From contig JAQGNE010000015.1 in assembly GCA_028291985.1 (NCBI GenBank), positions 1-64,000 of the forward strand: a stretch of DNA of 64,000 bases, in the 5' to 3' direction. The first letter of the stretch is position 1. Every line of letters begins with the position of its first letter. Under the pieces are notes generated by a model, which was not told the DNA's origin, did not search any database, and saw only the letters and a program-made list of their open reading frames with translations. The translations under genes were made by a program, and so were the position numbers. Shown here one piece after another: positions 57,059 through 64,000 of the stretch. The DNA comes from Polaromonas sp. Lineage in GTDB: Bacteria > Pseudomonadota > Gammaproteobacteria > Burkholderiales > Burkholderiaceae_C.

Positions 57059-58430
57059 TCAGGCCTCGTCCCTTGGCTTTGTTCAGCTCTTCTTCGGTGG
57101 GCACCGCGCCCGGCGTGAAGTAACCGGCAGCCATCTTGGCGTCCATCTCAACCTGGGCATCGGCCGGAATCAGGTTGTCAGGAATGTTGATGCGCCGCAG
57201 CACCTCGATGCCGGCGCGCGTGATAGCGTCGTATTTCATGTTGCTCATCGAGACCAGCCGGTGAATGCGGCGTATGCCCAGCCAGTTCAGCACATCGGGC
57301 ATCAGTTCCTGAAAGCGCATGTCCTGCACGCCTGCCACGCATTCGGTGCGGTTGAAGTACTGCGCTGCGGTGTCGCCGCCTACCTGGCGCTTGCGCGCGT
57401 TGTACACCAGGAATTTGGTGACCTCCCCCAGCGCCCGGCCTTCCTTTCGGAAGTACGCCACCAAACCCACGCCGCCGCGTTGCGCGCCCTCGATGCATTC
57501 TTCGATGGCGTGGGTGAGGTAAGGCCTGCAGGTGCAGATGTCAGAGCCGAAAACGTCGGAGCCGTTGCATTCGTCATGCACGCGCGCGGTGAGTTCCACA
57601 TCCGGGTTGGCCAGATCGCGTGGGTTGCCAAAGATGTAGGCGGTAAGGCCGCCAATCGGCGGCAGAAAGACCTCAAGGTCACTGCGGGTCACCAGCTCGG
57701 GATACATGCCGCCGGTCTCCTCGAACAGCACCCGACGCAGGTCGGCTTCGGTGCAGTTGAAACGCCTGGCAACTTCGGGCAAAAACCAAACCGGCTCTAC
57801 CGCCACCTTGGTCACCATCGCCGCGCCGCCCGCCGTCAGGAACTTGCCGTCTGCCTTCAGCCGGCCTGACTGCAGGGCCTCTATGACCTCTGGCAGGATC
57901 ACATGCGCCTGCGTCACTGCAACAGTGGGCCGGATGTCGTAGCCGGCTGCAAGTTCAGCGGCAAAGACATCGGCGACCATGGCGCCCCAAGGGTCCATGG
58001 CAACGATGCGGCCAGGTTCGCTCCACTGCGGATACGGCCCGATGATATCGGTCGGTGATGTGTTGGTCAGGTCGGCCTTGTGGCTGGGCGACAGGCCGCC
58101 TGATGCGACCGCCAGCGCGCGGTAGATACTGTAAGAGCCGCTGTGCGTTCCGATGACATTGCGGTGGCTCCTCTTCGTGGTGGTGCCTACCACGGGCCCC
58201 CGTTCGGCAGCTGTGGCGGCCGCCCACTGGATAGGCAGCGCACCGTGGCTCTTGCCGTGCGATGTCAGGCGGATGTGGTGGGAAGCAGCGCCGGAAGAGC
58301 GGGTAGGCGGCGTGCCAGGAGGCGCGACTGGAACGCCCGGCGGCATCTGGGCGCCAGCGTTGTCAGAGGTAACCGATGTAACCGGTGTGCTGGACACTGC
58401 GGGAGAGTCTGCTGAGGCTTCGACGGACAT
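57051..58430 (-). CDS. GTP cyclohydrolase II-like protein, URC1 of the uracil catabolic pathway
   Basis: 459 residues. A disordered Pro/Ala/Thr-rich N-terminus (about 1-55) precedes the URC1-specific block (LTSHGKSHGALPIQWAAA, SYSIYRALAVASG, ADLTNTSPTDIIGPYPQW). Next is a GTP cyclohydrolase II core with zinc cysteines in RVHDECNGSDVFGSDICTCRPYL and the catalytic YFRKEGRALGE. It lacks RibB fusion and is longer than RibA, separating it from riboflavin enzymes. In the URC pathway it is thought to open the uracil ring at the nucleotide level. First gene of the operon, with AAGGGT before the ATG. Confidence 0.93.
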   Translation of the reverse strand: MSVEASADSPAVSSTPVTSVTSDNAGAQMPPGVPVAPPGTPPTRSSGAASHHIRLTSHGKSHGALPIQWAAATAAERGPVVGTTTKRSHRNVIGTHSGSYSIYRALAVASGGLSPSHKADLTNTSPTDIIGPYPQWSEPGRIVAMDPWGAMVADVFAAELAAGYDIRPTVAVTQAHVILPEVIEALQSGRLKADGKFLTAGGAAMVTKVAVEPVWFLPEVARRFNCTEADLRRVLFEETGGMYPELVTRSDLEVFLPPIGGLTAYIFGNPRDLANPDVELTARVHDECNGSDVFGSDICTCRPYLTHAIEECIEGAQRGGVGLVAYFRKEGRALGEVTKFLVYNARKRQVGGDTAAQYFNRTECVAGVQDMRFQELMPDVLNWLGIRRIHRLVSMSNMKYDAITRAGIEVLRRINIPDNLIPADAQVEMDAKMAAGYFTPGAVPTEEELNKAKGRGLNA

Positions 58431-58459
58431 GGGTGACCCTTAAAAAAGCCAATGTAACG

Positions 58460-58514
58460 ATGCAGCTGTGCATTGACAAGGCTCGTCGCTTTAAAGGGGT
58501 CGCAAAATTGCGAC
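58460..58514. promoter_or_regulatory. Two inverted repeats upstream of the URC operon
   Basis: ATGCA-GCTG-TGCAT (58460-58473) and GTCGCAA-AA-TTGCGAC (58499-58514) lie 30-84 bp upstream of the URC1 start, in the gap to the divergent glycerophosphodiesterase gene. Both are candidate regulator sites; the second has perfect 7-bp arms. Confidence 0.55.
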
Positions 58515-58775
58515 ATTGGCGGCGCGCTGTCGGGACGCCAGGCCGTCCTTGCACGCGGTTGATAGTCCCGCTGAATCTGAGACTTGGAGCTGCTCGGACA
58601 AGGCCAACGCGTGAGTACAAGCTCATGCGTGACGTAACAACCTGCCTGCCACATGCATGGGCGTCATAAAACTCCCACAAAAAGTAAATACAGTGGGGCT
58701 GTCAGATCTGCACCAATTTTGGTGGGATGCCACTGTACGCAGATGTCTGGCATATCAAACTCAAGGAGACAAATC

Positions 58776-59927
58776 ATGAAAAACAACAACCGGATTCAAG
58801 TCACGCTGGTGGCTTTGGTATCGGGTTTCGTGCTGACCGCTTGCGGCGGCGGCGACGTGTCATCCCCGCTCGCGGTGTGGCCGCCGGTTCCTACGCTGAT
58901 TGCGCATAGGGGTGCCTCGGCACTGCGGCCCGAGCACACCCTGGCCGCGTACACGCAGGCTATCGAGGATGGTGCGAACATCATCGAGCCTGACCTGGTC
59001 GCCACCCGCGACGGCGTGCTGGTGGCGCGCCACGAAAACGCAATAGCCATCCTCAATGCAGACGGTAGCGTGCGCGAAGCCACCACCGATATCGTGGACC
59101 GTCCGGAGTTCGCGTCGCGCCGTACGACAAAAACCATCGACGGCACCGCGATTACCGGATGGTTTACCGAAGACCTGACGCTGGCCGAGCTGAAAACCCT
59201 GCGCGCGCGGGAGCGCATCCCCCTTGTTCGGCCTGCCAATACCGCTTTCAACGGTCAGTTTCAGGTTCCGACGCTTCAGGAGGTGATTGACCTTGCGAAG
59301 TCCAAATCGATTGAAAAAGGCCGCACGATCGGTATCTATCCTGAGACCAAGCATCCCACCTATTTCAAGTCCATCGGCCTGCCGCTGGAGCGGCGCCTGA
59401 TCGATGTGCTGGCGCAAAACGACTGGAACTCCAAAGACGCGCCGGTGTTCATCCAGTCGTTCGAAGTGGCCAATCTGAAGGAAATACGCACCCTGACCAG
59501 CGCACGTATCGTGCAGCTTCTGGCATCCAGCGGACGGCCTTTCGATTTTGTCGCGGCAGGTGCCGCTGAAACCCGAAGCTATGCTGACCTGATCACACCG
59601 GCTGGTCTGCGTGAGGTTGCCAGCTACGCCAACGGTATCGGTCCCAGTAAGGACATGGTGATTCCACTGACTGGCGGTAACCTGGCCACACCAACCGCGT
59701 TGGTGACCAATGCAAAAGCAGCCAACCTGCTGGTGCATATCTACACCTTGCGCCCGGAAAACAACTTCTTGCCGACCAACCTGAAGCGGCCACCTGTGAC
59801 CGACAACACGGTTCGCGGCGACAGCATCACCGAGATTCAGACGTTCTTGCAGGCTGGCGTTGACGGCTTTTTTACCGACGACTCAGCGGTAGGACGTGAA
59901 GCCATTCGCACTTTTGTACGGCGATAG
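58776..59927 (+). CDS. Glycerophosphodiester phosphodiesterase, lipoprotein (GlpQ-like)
   Basis: 383 residues from the ATG at 58776 with AAGGAG upstream. Lipoprotein signal ending LTACGGG (lipobox Cys), so anchored in the envelope. GDPD core: LIAHRGASALRPEHTLAAYTQAIEDGANIIEPDLVATRDGVLVARHENAI (catalytic His, Glu, Asp, His), KGRTIGIYPETKHPTYFKSIGL and GVDGFFTDD near the end. Releases glycerol 3-phosphate from phospholipid-derived diesters. Confidence 0.95.
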   Translation: MKNNNRIQVTLVALVSGFVLTACGGGDVSSPLAVWPPVPTLIAHRGASALRPEHTLAAYTQAIEDGANIIEPDLVATRDGVLVARHENAIAILNADGSVREATTDIVDRPEFASRRTTKTIDGTAITGWFTEDLTLAELKTLRARERIPLVRPANTAFNGQFQVPTLQEVIDLAKSKSIEKGRTIGIYPETKHPTYFKSIGLPLERRLIDVLAQNDWNSKDAPVFIQSFEVANLKEIRTLTSARIVQLLASSGRPFDFVAAGAAETRSYADLITPAGLREVASYANGIGPSKDMVIPLTGGNLATPTALVTNAKAANLLVHIYTLRPENNFLPTNLKRPPVTDNTVRGDSITEIQTFLQAGVDGFFTDDSAVGREAIRTFVRR

Positions 59928-59948
59928 GCGTGTTGCAAAAGCGCAGTT

Positions 59949-61478
59949 TCAGCGCTTTTTGCCACCAAAAATGCTCCCCAGCACACCGCGAATGATTTCG
60001 CGGCCGACAGCTGAGCCCATGGTGCGAACGGCTGACTTGGCCATGCTCTGCGCCAGGCCGTCATGCTTGCCACCACGCGGGCCGGTAGTTCCAAACAGCA
60101 TGTCGTTGAGTCCGCCCATCAGGCCGCCGGATTCGGTCTTGCCAGCGGCACCGCCGTTTGGCAGTGCTGCAGCGCTGTCTGCGGCTGCCTCGGCGCGGGC
60201 CTGAAGCTTTTCATAGGCAGATTCCCGGTCCTCGGTTTTTTCATACACCCCGGCGACCAGTGAATCTTTCAGCAGGTCCTGCCGTTGCGCGCCGGTGATC
60301 GGGCCGATCTGGCTGCCCGGCGGCAGCACGAACACACGCTCGGTCACGCTGGGCCTGCCTTTGCTATCCAAAAAGCTCACCAGTGCCTCACCCACCGCCA
60401 ATTCGGTGATGGCGGTTTCGATATCCAGCCCCGGTTTTTGGCGCATGGTCTGCGCGGTTGCCTTGACGGCTTTCTGGTCACGCGGCGTAAAGGCGCGTAA
60501 GGCGTGCTGGACACGGTTGCCCAGCTGCGCCAGCACCGTGTCAGGTATATCCAGCGGGTTTTGCGTGACGAAATAAACGCCGACACCTTTTGATCGCACC
60601 AGCCGGACGACAAGCTCAATCCGCTCGATCAGGACCTTGGGCGCTTCGTTGAACAGCAGGTGCGCCTCGTCGAAAAAGAACACCAGCTTCGGCTTTTCCG
60701 GATCGCCGATCTCGGGTAGGTGCTCAAAGAGTTCTGAGAGCATCCACAGCAAAAAGGTTGCGTACAGTCGCGGCGAATTCATCAGCTTGTCGGCGGCCAG
60801 TATGTTGACCATGCCGCGGCCTTCGCTGTCGGTTTGTATCAGATCGCTGATGTTCAGCATGGGCTCGCCGAAAAATTTGTCGCCGCCCTGGCTTTCGATC
60901 TGCAGCAGGCCACGCTGGATGGCGCCTACGCTCGCGGCGCTGACATTGCCGTACTGCGTGGTGAACTCGCCAGCGTTGTTGCCGACATATTGCAGCATGG
61001 CGCGCAGATCCCTGAGGTCCAGCAGCAGCATGCCGTTGTCGTCGGCAATCTTGAACACCAGGTTCAGCACGCCAGCCTGCGTTTCGTTGAGATTGAGCAT
61101 CCGGCCCAGCAGCAGCGGGCCCATGTCAGACACCGTGGCACGCACCGGGTGGCCCTGCACGCCGAACACATCCCAGAGCGTTGCCGGACACCGCTTGGAT
61201 ACCGGCGTTTCAATGCCGCGTTCTGCCAGCACTGCCGCCATTTTGCCGTCGATGTTGCCAGCCTGGCTGACGCCGGTCAGGTCACCTTTTACGTCGGCCA
61301 TGAAGACCGGCACCCCGATATTCGAAAAATTCTCGGCCAGGGTCTGCAGGGTGACGGTTTTCCCGGTGCCGGTCGCACCGGTGATCAACCCGTGCCGGTT
61401 GGCCAGGCCGGGCAGCAGCTCGCAATTGACGAAAGCGTTACGGGCTATCAGCAGGGGGGATGTCGATGATTCGGCCAT
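59949..61478 (-). CDS. HerA-like ATPase/helicase, DUF853 (YjgR-like)
   Basis: 509 residues. Walker [18 protein letters not shown], then [31 protein letters not shown], Walker [21 protein letters not shown], arginine-finger-like [26 protein letters not shown], and [17 protein letters not shown]. The C-terminal 60 residues are Gly-rich and end in GGKKR. Family role unknown. Confidence 0.95.
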   Translation of the reverse strand: MAESSTSPLLIARNAFVNCELLPGLANRHGLITGATGTGKTVTLQTLAENFSNIGVPVFMADVKGDLTGVSQAGNIDGKMAAVLAERGIETPVSKRCPATLWDVFGVQGHPVRATVSDMGPLLLGRMLNLNETQAGVLNLVFKIADDNGMLLLDLRDLRAMLQYVGNNAGEFTTQYGNVSAASVGAIQRGLLQIESQGGDKFFGEPMLNISDLIQTDSEGRGMVNILAADKLMNSPRLYATFLLWMLSELFEHLPEIGDPEKPKLVFFFDEAHLLFNEAPKVLIERIELVVRLVRSKGVGVYFVTQNPLDIPDTVLAQLGNRVQHALRAFTPRDQKAVKATAQTMRQKPGLDIETAITELAVGEALVSFLDSKGRPSVTERVFVLPPGSQIGPITGAQRQDLLKDSLVAGVYEKTEDRESAYEKLQARAEAAADSAAALPNGGAAGKTESGGLMGGLNDMLFGTTGPRGGKHDGLAQSMAKSAVRTMGSAVGREIIRGVLGSIFGGKKR

Positions 61479-61587
61479 AAGGGTTCCAGGTAGGCGAGGA
61501 GGGTGAATGCAAGGCGAGGTAAAGGCGGAAAAGTAAAATGCGCGTGTAGATTAAATCAATTAGTCGTTTCCTTGAAGGATTGAACTC

Positions 61588-62313
61588 GTGGCTGGTCATA
61601 GTAAATGGGCGAATATTCAGCACCGCAAGGGCCGCCAGGATGAAAAACGCCAGCGTATCTGGACACGCGTGATGCGCGAGATCATGGTCGCAGCGCGCAT
61701 GGGCGGCGGCGACCTGGGAACCAATCCGCGGCTGCGTCTGGCAGTGGACAAGGCCAAGGCAGCCAACATGCCGTCTGAAAACGTCAAGTACGGCATTGCC
61801 AAGGCCACCGGCAACCTGGAAGGCGTGCAATACGAAGAAGTACGCTACGAAGGCTATGGAATTGGCGGCGCTGCGATCATCGTGGACTGCATGACCGACA
61901 ACCGGGTACGCACGGTTGCGGAAGTCAGGCACGCGTTTTCAAAGCACGGCGGCAACATGGGCACCGAAGGCTCCGTGGCCTTTCAGTTCAAGCACTGCGG
62001 TCAGTTGATATTTGCGCCGGGCACGAGCGAAGACAAGGTCATGGAAATAGCACTGGAGGCAGGAGGCGACGATGTGATCGCGCATGAGGATGGCGCCATC
62101 GAGGTGCTGACGCCTTATGCCGGGTTCGAGACGGTAAAAGACGCGTTGGAGGCGGCCGGACTCAAGGCCGAGCTTGCCGAGGTGACGATGAGAGCCGACA
62201 ACGCCATCGAGATGTCAGGCACCGACGCGGCACGCATGCAAAAGCTGCTGGATGTGCTGGAAGACCTGGACGACACGCAAAACGTGTTTCACAACGCTGC
62301 ACTTTCTGAATAA
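61588..62313 (+). CDS. YebC/PmpR-family regulatory protein
   Basis: 241 residues with a GTG start, preceded by [26 protein letters not shown] is the family hallmark start, followed by [44 protein letters not shown] and [13 protein letters not shown]. YebC proteins act as regulators and, in recent work, as translation factors at proline stretches. Precedes purD by 19 bp, likely the same transcript. Confidence 0.96.
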   Translation: MAGHSKWANIQHRKGRQDEKRQRIWTRVMREIMVAARMGGGDLGTNPRLRLAVDKAKAANMPSENVKYGIAKATGNLEGVQYEEVRYEGYGIGGAAIIVDCMTDNRVRTVAEVRHAFSKHGGNMGTEGSVAFQFKHCGQLIFAPGTSEDKVMEIALEAGGDDVIAHEDGAIEVLTPYAGFETVKDALEAAGLKAELAEVTMRADNAIEMSGTDAARMQKLLDVLEDLDDTQNVFHNAALSE

Positions 62314-62332
62314 CAAACAAGAGAATCGACAC

Positions 62333-63625
62333 ATGAAAGTACTGGTAGTGGGCGGCGGTGGCCGCGAGCATGCGCTGGCGTGGAAGCTGGCGCAGTCGCC
62401 CAAGGTGCAGGCGGTTTACGTCGCACCGGGCAATGGCGGTACAGCGCTGGACAGTCGGCTTGAAAACGTCAACATCACCGATGTGCACGCGCTGCGCGAG
62501 TGGGCAGCGGCCGAAAAGATTGCCTTGACGGTGGTGGGCCCTGAGCAACCCCTGGCAGCAGGCATCGTTGATGAATTCCGCGCGCATGGCTTGCGGGTGT
62601 TTGGGCCGACCAAGGCTGCCGCGCAGCTGGAAAGCTCGAAGGCGTTTTCAAAAGCATTCATGAAGCGCCACGGCATTCCGACGGCCGACTATGAAACCTT
62701 TACAGATGCGGTGGCAGCCCATGCCTACGTCGATGAAAAAGGCGCGCCCATCGTCGTCAAGGCCGATGGCCTGGCCGCTGGCAAGGGCGTGGTGGTGGCC
62801 ATGACGCTGCATGAAGCGCACGAGGCAATTGAATTCATGCTGGCGCCCGACGCGGATTTCAACCCATTGGGCGTTACCCACAACGCGGGTGGTGCACGGG
62901 TTGTGATCGAGGAATTTCTGCAGGGCGAAGAGGCCAGCTTCATCGTCATGTGTGACGGCAAGAATGTGCTGCCCATGGCCACCAGCCAGGACCACAAACG
63001 CCTGCTCGATGGCGACCAGGGGCCCAACACCGGCGGTATGGGCGCGTATTCGCCGGCTCCCGTGGTGACGCCCGAAGTGCATGGGCGTGCGATGCGTGAA
63101 ATCATCGTGCCGACCATCAGAGGCATGGAAAAAGACGGCATCGTCTTCACCGGTTTCCTGTACGCCGGCCTGATGATCGACGCGCGGGGCAGGGTCAAGA
63201 CGCTTGAATTCAACTGCCGCATGGGCGACCCCGAGACACAGCCCATCATGATGCGTTTGAAGACCGATTTATATGACGTGATGATGGCGGCCACCTCGGG
63301 CACGCTGGACCAGATCGAGCTGGACTGGGATCGACGGCCAGCCCTCGGCGTGGTGATGGCTGCGCACGGCTATCCGCTGCAGCCGCGAAAGGGCGATGTC
63401 ATCCATGGCTTGCCCCAGGCTTCTGACGACGCGGTGGTGTTTCATGCGGGCACCAGCAAGCAGGACATCGGCACGGTGACGTCAGGTGGCCGGGTGTTGT
63501 GCGTGACGGCGCTAGGCAGTACCGTCAAGGCTGCGCAGCACCGGGCCTACGAGGTCGCGCAAGGCATCGCTTTCGATGGCGCCCAGTTCCGCAAGGACAT
63601 TGGCCACCGGGCAGTAAAGCCTTGA
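62333..63625 (+). CDS. purD: Phosphoribosylamine-glycine ligase
   Basis: 430 residues from the ATG at 62333 ([22 protein letters not shown]); an upstream extension overlaps yebC and is not family-like. ATP-grasp enzyme of purine synthesis: [77 protein letters not shown]. Stop overlaps the hemF ATG (TGATG). Confidence 0.98.
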   Translation: MKVLVVGGGGREHALAWKLAQSPKVQAVYVAPGNGGTALDSRLENVNITDVHALREWAAAEKIALTVVGPEQPLAAGIVDEFRAHGLRVFGPTKAAAQLESSKAFSKAFMKRHGIPTADYETFTDAVAAHAYVDEKGAPIVVKADGLAAGKGVVVAMTLHEAHEAIEFMLAPDADFNPLGVTHNAGGARVVIEEFLQGEEASFIVMCDGKNVLPMATSQDHKRLLDGDQGPNTGGMGAYSPAPVVTPEVHGRAMREIIVPTIRGMEKDGIVFTGFLYAGLMIDARGRVKTLEFNCRMGDPETQPIMMRLKTDLYDVMMAATSGTLDQIELDWDRRPALGVVMAAHGYPLQPRKGDVIHGLPQASDDAVVFHAGTSKQDIGTVTSGGRVLCVTALGSTVKAAQHRAYEVAQGIAFDGAQFRKDIGHRAVKP

Positions 63626-64000
63626 TGCAGGCGGTTGATCCTTTGGTGGTCCGCCACTTCTTGCTGGATCTGCAGGGGCGCATCAGCGGCGCTGTCAGCG
63701 CAATCGATGGTCACGCATTTGTGCAGGACGCCTGGGCAAAGGCGCCCGGCGAGTCTTTGCAGGGAAACGGCGTCACGCAGATTCTGGAAAAGGGCGCGGT
63801 TTTTGAGCGCGCCGGCTGCGGTTTTTCTCATGTGCGCGGCCAGCGTCTGCCGCCTTCTGCATCGCATCACCGGCCCGAGCTGGCCGGAGCGCCTTTCGAG
63901 GCGATGGGCGTGTCGCTGGTATTCCATCCGCGCAATCCGTATGTCCCTACTGTCCATATGAATGTTCGCATGCTGGCAGCCACGCCGTCTGGCGGCGGGC
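63625..64000 (+). CDS. hemF: Coproporphyrinogen III oxidase, aerobic (5' part, cut by window edge)
   Basis: The frame opens at the ATG overlapping the purD stop and stays open to the right edge, 125 codons. [22 protein letters not shown]-like [54 protein letters not shown]: the last segment is the conserved HemF metal/substrate region. Converts coproporphyrinogen III to protoporphyrinogen IX with O2 in haem synthesis. Confidence 0.95.
   Translation, partial: MQAVDPLVVRHFLLDLQGRISGAVSAIDGHAFVQDAWAKAPGESLQGNGVTQILEKGAVFERAGCGFSHVRGQRLPPSASHHRPELAGAPFEAMGVSLVFHPRNPYVPTVHMNVRMLAATPSGGG

Overview
This window is a chromosomal segment of a betaproteobacterium in the order Burkholderiales, most likely family Comamonadaceae (Polaromonas/Rhodoferax-like). 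That placement rests on gene content and order (clpS-clpA-sbcB, exbB-exbD-lpxK-Trm112-adk-lexA, the box pathway) and on protein resemblance; no database search was run. The DNA is GC-rich and densely coded. There are no rRNA genes, prophage, insertion sequence or CRISPR array. Two tRNA genes (Pro-TGG, Arg-TCT) are present.

Layout. (1) 1-15.6 kb is an aromatic-acid catabolic island: a partial CoA-transferase gene, pobA (4-hydroxybenzoate hydroxylase) divergent from an IclR regulator, a five-gene branched-chain-amino-acid-type ABC importer, benzoate-CoA ligase, a flavodoxin-like protein, and boxR-boxC-boxB for aerobic benzoyl-CoA epoxidation and ring cleavage. The reductase gene boxA and the aldehyde dehydrogenase gene boxD are not in the window. 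(2) 15.7-23.3 kb holds two tRNAs, a stand-alone response regulator, an unknown protein and a fatty-acid/acyl-CoA block (acyl-CoA dehydrogenase, APH-like phosphotransferase, Crp/Fnr regulator, enoyl-CoA hydratase, double-domain 3-hydroxyacyl-CoA dehydrogenase). (3) 23.4-43.3 kb is mainly housekeeping: FimV-like protein, 2-hydroxyacid dehydrogenase, lexA with two SOS boxes, adk, Trm112, lpxK, exbD/exbB, xseA, sodB, icd, clpS/clpA, sbcB, a glutathione S-transferase and trhO. The kdsB gene expected between Trm112 and adk is absent. (4) 43.5-53.4 kb is more accessory: PHB-depolymerase-type esterase, HupE/UreJ plus TPR operon, 2-dehydropantoate reductase, a decayed hipBA toxin-antitoxin locus, YkvA, an EVE-domain protein and a PAS-PAS-kinase-receiver hybrid. 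(5) 53.4-58.4 kb is a pyrimidine salvage/degradation locus: cytosine deaminase, uracil phosphoribosyltransferase, a DUF1688 protein (URC4) and a GTP-cyclohydrolase-II-like protein (URC1), the core of the URC uracil-catabolic pathway. (6) 58.8-64 kb: lipoprotein glycerophosphodiesterase, HerA-like ATPase, YebC, purD and the start of hemF.

The most striking unexplained structure is a dispersed element of about 55 bp found at least eleven times, in both orientations. All copies fit one spacing rule, GCTA-N8-ATAGCT-N19(20)-GGGCTA, with some substitutions. Six copies lie between genes, often exactly filling gaps. Five lie inside four protein genes (livG, bclA, boxC and twice in urc4) without breaking the frame. 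Sense copies are all read in one frame, and antisense copies in one other frame.
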